A DNA stretch of 30,489 nucleotides from a virus. Location: IMG/VR virus record IMGVR_UViG_3300025141_000494, positions 1 through 30,489 of that record; one strand, written 5' to 3'. Shown piece after piece: positions 14,988 to 23,700 of this stretch. A program made the position numbers and the translations under genes. The notes beneath the pieces were generated by a model that had not been told where the DNA came from, made no database searches, and saw only the letters and a list, made by a program, of their open reading frames with translations. Positions within the stretch are counted from its first letter, which is position 1, and the number at the start of each line of letters is the position of its first letter.

Positions 14988-17900
14988 ATGGGTATAAAAG
15001 ATTTATTTGATAAAGGTTATTCGTTAAAATCTATAAAGAAGAAAAATCAAGAAAATATTCGCGAAGATCTTGAATCTGTAAGATATATTGACGCATATGC
15101 AAAAAGAAAACATAGATTTTTTCCTGATGTAGATTTTACGACTGCTTCTAACTTTGCCCGCTTCGGGTTAGCCGAAGAGTATTACGATACTGCAGTTAAG
15201 CGCATATATCAAACTTATCCTTATGATGGTTCTAGAGCAGAGAAACTAGAATGGGAAAACGAAGGTACATACTTAGATATCTTTATTTTCGAAAATGAGT
15301 ATCCCAGAACTAATGGATTTGTTACTTTTAATAGTATTTCTCATACATATACCTCTACTGAAGAGGGTAATATTTACAGCAGTAGTGCACCTCAGTATAT
15401 TTACTTTACCGGCGGCCCACATGCAGATACGCAAGGTGATTATAAGAGCAATATTACAGCAGGGCCGAGTCATAAAGGTGCCTCTAAAACAAATATCTAT
15501 GATACAGCTAGTCAAAGAACAAATAATCTTGAAATAGACCCAGATAAGGGTTTGACAGTTGAATTTTGGATGAAAAAAGATGGTTGGGCTTCTGAAGACG
15601 TTTTAAAATATGAATATATATTCAATATTGCTGCTTCTGGATCAACGGGGGATGATTATGGAAATTTAAGAATATATTCTTATGGTCTTGGCAGTGGAAA
15701 GAGTCACTTGATATTAAAAATAGAATCGGGGTCGTCTGACGTGTATACTGCCACTCACGCTACTGGATTGGATGATGTTGCGGATGGAAAGTGGCATCAC
15801 TATGCTGTTACTTATAAGCAAGGCAATTCAAAACTTTATGTTGACGGAACACACCAATCTGAACAAACTGATTCATCAATTAACTCTATATCCGGTAAAT
15901 TAATTGCCGCCCTGGGCGCCCTCGCATCACCTAGGGGAACTAGCCTCAGTCTGGCCGGCCGCGGCTGGGGAAACATAGTTTCTACTTCTTTCGATGAATT
16001 TAGATATTGGAAAACAGAGAGAGACGCACAACAAATTGGCAGATATTACCGTGATCAAATTGGCGGAGGCACAAACACTGACAACGTAAAATATGATGAT
16101 GTTACCAACAAGGTTGATTTGGGGGTGTATTACAAGTTTAACGAAGGAATAACGGGAGTGTCCACGACAGACTCTGTAATATTGGATTATTCTGGAAGAA
16201 TTTCTAATGGAACTTTTATCAACTACTCTTCTGGTTGCAGAAATATAAATTCTGCTATTGTTCTCTCCTCTGCCGCAACAAAAGAATTTCAAGATCCAAT
16301 TATATATTCCTATCATCCTGACGTCTCTACTTTACTAGAAAATAAGAAAAAAATAGGCAGAATGCATGATCATACTAATCCTGCTTCATTATATAAATCA
16401 GTTCCAGGGTGGATTTTAGAAGAGGATGAGTCAGAATCTAATCATTTAAAATATTTAATGCAAATTCTTTCTAGCTATTTTGACGATTTGTATATGCAAA
16501 TAGAAAAGCTGCCTAATTTAAGAAATATTAATTATCCAGATGATACTAAATACGAAAAGCCACTGCCTTTTGCCGAACGACTTTTAGAATCTAGAGGCTA
16601 TGATGCACCAGAATTATTTGCTCACGCCTCTGCCCTGGCTCAATTTTTAGATAGAGATGAAAAAAAGCTTTTTGAAAAGAAGCTTTATGAAGTAAAAAAT
16701 ATAATTTATCAAAACATATATAACAACCTTGTATACATACAAAAATCGAAAGGAACCTACAAGTCGTTAAGAAACTTTTTAAGGTGTTTTGGTGTTGACG
16801 AGGAGTTAGTAAAGCTTAATCTTTATGCAAAAGATGATGAATACGAATTAAAAGATAACTTTGTTAATACAGCTTTACGCAAAAAGTTCATTGATTTTGA
16901 CGATTCTGAAACACGCATGGACTCCACAGGGAACCGGGCAGGAGCCTTTTCTGCTACCGCATATCAGTATAAAAATCCGTCTGTCAACAACACAATTTCT
17001 TATATCCCAGCAATATCTGCTAATCAAATGTCCGGCGCCGCAATGACAATTGAAGCAGAAGTTATTTTTCCAAAAAGAGCGTATAATGATGTGAATCATC
17101 AAGTTTTTCCCTCTTTAAACTCTTCTATCTTCGGCATGCATGCAGTAAAAGAATCTGACGAAGACCTATCATATGCTACTGATGACACAATAAATTTTAA
17201 TTTTCGATTTGAAAAAGCAGATACAGATAAAAATAGCGGATTGTTTTCGCTAGTATCCTCGACGTCAAATGACATCCTCTCTACCTTAAAATCAGAGAAA
17301 TACTTAGGTGTATATGACAACCAGAAGTGGAATTTGGCTTTTAGATTGAGGCCCACAAAAAATACGTTTTCTAATTTGGTGAGTGCTTCTCTTAGCCCTG
17401 CTAGCTCAGCTTACACTTATGAAATATATGGAAACAATTATTTATCAGATATAATACAGGAAGAATTTGCTGTGTCTGGTACAATAAGCCTCTCACAAGC
17501 TTCAAAATTCTTTTCAGCACCAAAAAGAATTTTTATTGGCGCCAAAAGAACTAATTTTACTGGAAGTGTCCAGCTTCCATCCGATGTTAAAGTCTCTTCT
17601 GTTCGGGCGTGGTATAGCTACCTAGATAACGATATGATGAGGGGACATGGTAGGTTTTCTGATACATATGGAGTTACTCAGCCATTAAAGAATTCTAACC
17701 TAACTGATGCAGGTGGGTTTTTAGGTACAAAAATACCACAAATTGAAACTTTAATATTAAACTGGAGCATGGACAACCTGACGGGTTCTGATGCTAACGG
17801 CCAGTTTCTTATTAACGATTTTTCATCCGGATCTAGTGACGTTTCAAAATATGGAACATTAACTCCTGTTTTAGAGAAGAACTATTCTGGCCGCGGCGAC

Positions 17901-20729
17901 TTTTTTGTCTCTACCGAGGCTTATCGTGATCAAGCAATTGACATAGAGTTTGTGCAAACTGCTAAACAAAAATTACCAGAAATTGTTAATAGCGATGATA
18001 TGATAAAAATCTTGAATAGGCAAGATGATGTTCAGTTCACTAGAGAGACAACTTATGTACAACATCTTTTATCGATAGAAAAAAGCATGTATCAAGTTAT
18101 TTCAGATGAAATGATGAGATTTTTCTCATCAGTTTCTGAATTTAACAACCTTATTGGTGAACCCATTAATCGTTATCGTCCATATTATAAAAAAATGGAA
18201 AAGCTAAGAGAGATGTTCTTCCGAAACGTCGAATCTGACCTCGATTTAGAAAAATTTATTGAATATTATAAGTGGATAGATGACGCTGTAACACTAATGA
18301 TAGCACAACTAATACCTGCATCAGCGAATAGCGTTGAACTATTAAGAAATATGGTTGAAAGCCATGTTTTGGAGAGAAATAAATATTGGACCAAATTTCC
18401 AACGATTGATACTGTGCCTCATAATCCAATAGCTTCTTTAAAAGGAATAGAAGAATACAAATATAATTGGAAATTTGGGCATGCCCCAGTAGGAGCCTCC
18501 CAAAACAGTAATCAGAGCCAAAATTGCTTATGGTGGAAACAAAGAGCTGATCGTGCAGGTGTTTTATCTTCTGGTATTGCTGGAGTAGATTCCAGTAAGC
18601 ATGAAATATTAAAAACAATAGTGACAGAAGTATCTGGCACGACACCAACATTAAAAACACCCGCTGGAGCAAAATATGTTGCGAGCTATTATCCAAATAG
18701 GAGCCTCAGTCGGCCATATGACATGGAAGCAAGTAGATTATTAAATCTAAAAGGAGGCTCGAACCCCAACCACACCAAACGACATGATTTATACAAGAAC
18801 ATTATAAAGTGGGGCAGCGATGACGATTTTATTTATATTGATGCTGATAGTGAGACGCCGAAAGTTGACTGTAACGACAAAATAATACCTGATGAAATTA
18901 ATAAAAAGCTTTTTAGAGTTAAAACCTTGACAATGCTCGCAGATCAAACAATCGGATCAGACGCGACCGGCGGTGGCGCTAATGATAAAAATTATGATGA
19001 TGCAAAATCTGCTCTTTTGTTGCCTTTTAGCATGTATTCTTCTTCAATTGATACTGGATATAGGCAAGCATATGCCGGCGGCAGTATGCCTAAAATTGAA
19101 TTTGCAAACATGCATGACGATAAATATGGCTTTGACACAGAAGTGCCAATGCAGGGCCCATTTACTGAAAAGTACGTCGGCGGGTTGCAACATCGGCATG
19201 TTGACATAAATAAAGGTACAGACGGACAATTAACCAGACCAGAAGGCTGGCATTTGCAAGAGTTCATGGACAATTCAGGATCTCCGGTAACCATTTTATA
19301 CGAGCAGTTTCTCGGGGCAACAACGACCGCGACAACCGACGTTAACATTCTATCATTGCCAGCTGATTCAACATCGCCAGATCCAAGTCCTTATGAATAT
19401 TGGCGAAATGGTGTTGGCACTGACAATCAGTGGACATTCTTGCAAGGCACAACCCCATCGGTGGGAACCGGGCCCACTACAGCTAACAGGCATGCTTATT
19501 GCGAAGTTTTGCCATCTAAAGTAGGGCAAACATTTGGATTAGTGACTCCCTTAATTGACTTGTTAGAATATGATGTAAGCTCAACTATATTTTTTCAATT
19601 TAGCTATCACATGCATGGCCTTCATATTGGTAATCTAAAAGTTCAAGCATCCAGTGATCCCAATTTTCAAATTGGTGTTGAAAACTTATTAGTAGATTGG
19701 GGTAGTTTTAACAGTACTGTTATATCTGGGCAACAACATACAAATGCAGCTGATGGTTTTTCAACAGCGCGCGCGTCATCCACACCTGGCAACGGCCTAG
19801 CTAGTTGGCTTGGAAAGCGTTTTTATATACGATTTTTGTATACTGCTGGGATTTCTCATTTAGGCGACTGTGCAATTCGTGAACCACAGGTGTTCGAACA
19901 CAGCCTCGGCGTTGAAAGGAATTCATTTAAGCTTCTCAATCCAACTCACGATAACCACCACAGACCTTCTGCAATTTACACTCGTCAACAATATGCAAAA
20001 CGTCCTGTAAATATTCGTAATATTCATATGACCGGTAATTCACCCACAGTTGCAGGAAATTATCTTAATAGATATGAATATATAAGCACGGTAAGTCCTG
20101 AGGCTAATGATCCATTTTTTGTTAAGAATATACATCAAATTAAGTCAACAACGCCAGAATTATTGATGATACACAAGATAGAAAATCTTTTGAGCACCCC
20201 CCCCGGCGCATATAGGACAAACCTAAGTTATCGAAACTTCCAGCTTCCTGATCGATCATATTTAGCAGACTCTATTAAAAACAAAACAAGAATTATGACA
20301 AGGTTTAGCTCTCCAGGTGGCTTTGAGACACTATCGCGTGGCTTCCTAGACCCAGCGCACGAGACTTACGCTGTTAATAATGTCATGACATACAGGAATA
20401 TGTCATCAAGAATGATATATAATTCTCAACTTCAAGCACATTGTGGTAGATTTGGCGTCAGCACACACGAAGCTGCAACAGCCAGAGTATTTGGAAGTGA
20501 GACGTCAGGAACCATCAATTCTACTGATTATACAATCGTCGGCGATGCATCAAAACACAAACACCATAGAAACAATATCGAAAGGATAGAATTTACTGGT
20601 GATTCTCCAAATCCTGGTACTGCTAACACGGTCTTCGTCACGGCCTCCTCATATGATAACGCTTTTATTTCTCATATGATACCAAGAACAGAACAGCAAA
20701 CAAGATGGATAACAGGATCATTAATTTAG
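14988..20729 (+). CDS. Large baseplate/tail protein: gpI/gp7-like helical core with two LamG-like domains and a MAM-like domain
   Basis: This is a 1913-aa protein. Residues about 178-355 form a LamG/concanavalin A-like jelly roll (TVEFWMKKDG, DGKWHHYAVTY, LYVDGTH, FDEFRYWKTERDAQQI). Residues about 466-615 are helical, with GWILEEDESESNHLKYLMQ and YIQKSKGTYKSLRNFLRCFG, resembling phage tail protein I and the T4 gp7 core. A second ConA-like domain spans about 670-885 (MTIEAEVIFP to VRAWYSYLDND). A helical block follows at about 1026-1145 (EPINRYRPYYKKMEKLREMFF, then YKWIDDAVTLMI). Residues about 1435-1640 look MAM-like (YEYWRNGVG, LVTPLIDL, IFFQFSYHMHG, GNLKVQ). The tail contains RFSSPGGFETLSRGFLDPAH, conserved in large phage virion proteins as I recall. 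The start lacks a good Shine-Dalgarno, but it is the first ATG after the previous stop, 18 bases away. The gene order suggests the third wedge component fused to receptor-binding or glycan-binding domains. Confidence 0.85.
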   Translation: MGIKDLFDKGYSLKSIKKKNQENIREDLESVRYIDAYAKRKHRFFPDVDFTTASNFARFGLAEEYYDTAVKRIYQTYPYDGSRAEKLEWENEGTYLDIFIFENEYPRTNGFVTFNSISHTYTSTEEGNIYSSSAPQYIYFTGGPHADTQGDYKSNITAGPSHKGASKTNIYDTASQRTNNLEIDPDKGLTVEFWMKKDGWASEDVLKYEYIFNIAASGSTGDDYGNLRIYSYGLGSGKSHLILKIESGSSDVYTATHATGLDDVADGKWHHYAVTYKQGNSKLYVDGTHQSEQTDSSINSISGKLIAALGALASPRGTSLSLAGRGWGNIVSTSFDEFRYWKTERDAQQIGRYYRDQIGGGTNTDNVKYDDVTNKVDLGVYYKFNEGITGVSTTDSVILDYSGRISNGTFINYSSGCRNINSAIVLSSAATKEFQDPIIYSYHPDVSTLLENKKKIGRMHDHTNPASLYKSVPGWILEEDESESNHLKYLMQILSSYFDDLYMQIEKLPNLRNINYPDDTKYEKPLPFAERLLESRGYDAPELFAHASALAQFLDRDEKKLFEKKLYEVKNIIYQNIYNNLVYIQKSKGTYKSLRNFLRCFGVDEELVKLNLYAKDDEYELKDNFVNTALRKKFIDFDDSETRMDSTGNRAGAFSATAYQYKNPSVNNTISYIPAISANQMSGAAMTIEAEVIFPKRAYNDVNHQVFPSLNSSIFGMHAVKESDEDLSYATDDTINFNFRFEKADTDKNSGLFSLVSSTSNDILSTLKSEKYLGVYDNQKWNLAFRLRPTKNTFSNLVSASLSPASSAYTYEIYGNNYLSDIIQEEFAVSGTISLSQASKFFSAPKRIFIGAKRTNFTGSVQLPSDVKVSSVRAWYSYLDNDMMRGHGRFSDTYGVTQPLKNSNLTDAGGFLGTKIPQIETLILNWSMDNLTGSDANGQFLINDFSSGSSDVSKYGTLTPVLEKNYSGRGDFFVSTEAYRDQAIDIEFVQTAKQKLPEIVNSDDMIKILNRQDDVQFTRETTYVQHLLSIEKSMYQVISDEMMRFFSSVSEFNNLIGEPINRYRPYYKKMEKLREMFFRNVESDLDLEKFIEYYKWIDDAVTLMIAQLIPASANSVELLRNMVESHVLERNKYWTKFPTIDTVPHNPIASLKGIEEYKYNWKFGHAPVGASQNSNQSQNCLWWKQRADRAGVLSSGIAGVDSSKHEILKTIVTEVSGTTPTLKTPAGAKYVASYYPNRSLSRPYDMEASRLLNLKGGSNPNHTKRHDLYKNIIKWGSDDDFIYIDADSETPKVDCNDKIIPDEINKKLFRVKTLTMLADQTIGSDATGGGANDKNYDDAKSALLLPFSMYSSSIDTGYRQAYAGGSMPKIEFANMHDDKYGFDTEVPMQGPFTEKYVGGLQHRHVDINKGTDGQLTRPEGWHLQEFMDNSGSPVTILYEQFLGATTTATTDVNILSLPADSTSPDPSPYEYWRNGVGTDNQWTFLQGTTPSVGTGPTTANRHAYCEVLPSKVGQTFGLVTPLIDLLEYDVSSTIFFQFSYHMHGLHIGNLKVQASSDPNFQIGVENLLVDWGSFNSTVISGQQHTNAADGFSTARASSTPGNGLASWLGKRFYIRFLYTAGISHLGDCAIREPQVFEHSLGVERNSFKLLNPTHDNHHRPSAIYTRQQYAKRPVNIRNIHMTGNSPTVAGNYLNRYEYISTVSPEANDPFFVKNIHQIKSTTPELLMIHKIENLLSTPPGAYRTNLSYRNFQLPDRSYLADSIKNKTRIMTRFSSPGGFETLSRGFLDPAHETYAVNNVMTYRNMSSRMIYNSQLQAHCGRFGVSTHEAATARVFGSETSGTINSTDYTIVGDASKHKHHRNNIERIEFTGDSPNPGTANTVFVTASSYDNAFISHMIPRTEQQTRWITGSLI
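20197..20204 (+). repeat. C8 homopolymer run inside coding sequence
   Basis: Eight consecutive C (ACC CCC CCC GGC, Thr-Pro-Pro-Gly) occur in an AT-rich gene, about 175 codons before its stop. One-base slippage here would truncate the conserved C-terminus of the 1913-aa protein. Confidence 0.95.
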
Positions 20730-20766
20730 GATATAATCTAATTATAGGAAAGGAATGAGGTAAAAA
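20730..20766 (+). promoter_or_regulatory. Leader of the 1959-aa gene with extended purine-rich Shine-Dalgarno
   Basis: The 37-base gap contains TATAAT at 20732-20737 and a purine-rich ribosome-binding stretch AGGAAAGGAATGAGG at 20746-20760, six bases before the ATG at 20767. This is the strongest translation signal in the window apart from the AAGGAGG at 11194. No convincing -35 box lies at the right distance, so a promoter is only a possibility; the ribosome-binding site is clear and fixes the start. Confidence 0.65.
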
Positions 20767-23700
20767 ATGGCATTAAGCGGTTCATTAAATTTTTTAAATT
20801 CTAGCGTAACTGGGTCTCCGAATATTAATGTAGACTTTGCGGGTCTCAATACATTAATAGTAGACCCTATAACCGCCTCTTTGAACCTCCTGGGGCATCC
20901 CGTGAGTGATACCGCAACGCCAATTGATTCTGAGGTTTATTATAATTCGCTCATAGATCCAATTGGCGGGCCAGAACCAAATCAATTAAACAGCCTGCTG
21001 TTAAATCGCAACGGACCATATCAACATCCTATGTGGAAACAATGGAGGGGGGGAGATCATCCCGTTGCTAGACATTTGCGCCTAAACAACACAATGTCAA
21101 TTGATTTAAACGATCCGAATGCCAAAATTAGACAACTTAAAAAAGACATATTAATAGAACACCAGCGCGCAATTTTTGATAATCCGATGGACAATGTCGA
21201 TGATTACTTTAGCTGGATTAACCAGATATTGGGTGGAGTATCAGGATTTACTGGTGAAATAGCTAATGAAATTAAAGCTATTTGGCCAGGTAGACCACCA
21301 ACTTTAAAACACTATTATGAACCGGTTTTAACAACTAAACATAAACCTTTTTTGTATACTGTAGAGTTCCCAGCTGGCCCAGGATCCGCTGGCACTGTAT
21401 TGGCGAAAGTTAGACTATCTTTAATGAACCAGATGATGGATTTCTCTAATGAGAAGCTGAATGAGGCCTTACGATTTTCTTCTGGCGATCCTACTACGGG
21501 TTCTGTTATAGAGTCCACTTTCACTGAATATGCAAAAATAAACAAAACTTTTACTAGGACAAATCAGAAAACATATCAACTTTTTTATAATGCGCTCAAT
21601 ACCAATAACCCGTCAGATTTTTTATATTCTGAAAGGATATATCCAAAGGAAATTAATTCATATAGGACTTATAAGCTGCAGCGCCAAAGTTATGAAGAGA
21701 TACCTGGCCTGGGAGATAAAGGTTATGATAAAGCGTTAAGAAATACTTTTTGGAAAGACAGCCAAGGAGGTAATACGCAAGCGGCAACATCTGATGGTAC
21801 CACAAGATTGAGGACAGATGGCACCGCACTGAGTTCATTAGAAATAGAACAGCATACAATATTCAATAGTTCACTAACCCCAGTTAACTGCACCGCCCGA
21901 CAATTAGTATCTAGTTCTTATATTCTGAACCCATCTTGGGGCCAGACTCTTGTAACAACTTCTTTGCATTATGGAATTAACGGCTTAATAGTAGAATATG
22001 CCCCTAACGGTGTCGTCATTAACAGGTACCAAGACATTACTCCTTCAGGCGCTATATTTCAATTGGATTCCTATCAGCCTTATCCGATCTCTCTCCTAAG
22101 CTCGTGGCCGCTAGATGCTAGGGATGATGTATACGATAAGCCATCTTATTTGACTTCTAGCATGGGGGGCAAGGGGCTACAAATTGGCTTAACCCCGCAT
22201 AAGGCTGGAGTGCATACCGTCGTTGATACAGACGGGAATAACATATCGACTAGCCTGTATAATCAGGTCCAGTCAAGGGGCGGGTCACCCATCTCAACTG
22301 GCTCCGTCCTAGGCGCCACCTTGGCATTACATACCGCATCTGCCGGAGAACTAGTATATAGTACAAAACCAACAATATTTTTCTGGAGAAACATCACCGA
22401 TAAGTCTAACAATTATTCTCGTTTGTACTTGAGCGCTTCTTCTTATGCTCACCCAAAACCCGGCATTTTGGGTGATGGGAAGTTCGAGCTTGCAGATCCT
22501 CAAGGCAACAGAGTCGCTTTTCATTTTGGTCGCGACGACTCTTGGCGATCCGACGGCCGAACGGCAACAATTAGTGGTACTACATTCGTCACTATTGGCC
22601 TAGGCGCCAGCGGCCAGCCCGAGGCAGACCCGGATACCATCGCCCTCAGCTTACGTAATTTTGTAAATGCTATTAACGGCGTATCATCTTACAATAATGG
22701 CTTAACATTAAATATAAATGCTTCACGAGAGAACTATACAATTAAACTCATTCCCCATACTTATAATGTTGGACAGTCTATTAGAATTCCTAAATATGAT
22801 GCGCATTTTTCAACTTGGTTTACAGCCAGCACAGAAGTGGTCGCCTTCGGTACCGACCCCAGCACTGGTATGTCTATCCCAGCCGGCGATCACTTTCAAG
22901 GCCAGAACAGCGGCAGCATTAGCCGTTCAGGTCAAATTATGTCTCTTCTTGATGACTCTGTCCAGGGCTATAATCGCCCAACTGCTTCTCTACAATACAA
23001 CCGACATACGTTTCCATATAACACGCCGTTCTATGCAACCAACAGAGTCCGAGGCAGGAATCCTTTTTATGATTCATACAATGATTTTTCAGACAGCGTT
23101 AGGCTCATAGGACGAGATTATTCTATTTTACCGGAATATCGATATTCTGACCATATGGATTATTATCACGAAAATTATGATGTCGGCGAAACTTCAAGGG
23201 CCTTGTATACTTTTTGGCCTATAGGCACTGCCCTTGATGGATCCGCAGGGCCAGGAGCTTTTAAACGCAACCCCCTTGGTATTACTCCTGTTGCCGGTGG
23301 CGTACCAGGCCAAAAAAACATGGGAGAGCATACCGAACCCGGAGGCATGGAAAAATTTAAGGCTAATTTTTTGGTCCTCGACGGCGCCTTTATTACCTCC
23401 AGCGCCACCGCAAATGTATATGACGAACTCGCTGCGAGATACGAATATGACGACGTCGAAGGTTCGGTCGCAACGACTCCGCTACTCGACGGCCTAGGCG
23501 CCGAGCTGCCACGGCGCTCTTATAAAAGTGATAGGACAAGCATAGATTTTGATGGAAAATATGTTAATACTGATTCCATGATTAATTTTTCTAATTTATT
23601 AGATCAAGGTAACCAGGGATTTTTTAACGATATCGATACAATTCCTGATGAAATTAATTTTGTTTCTCATGTGGTTAAAAAATTCCTACCGAGAAATGGG

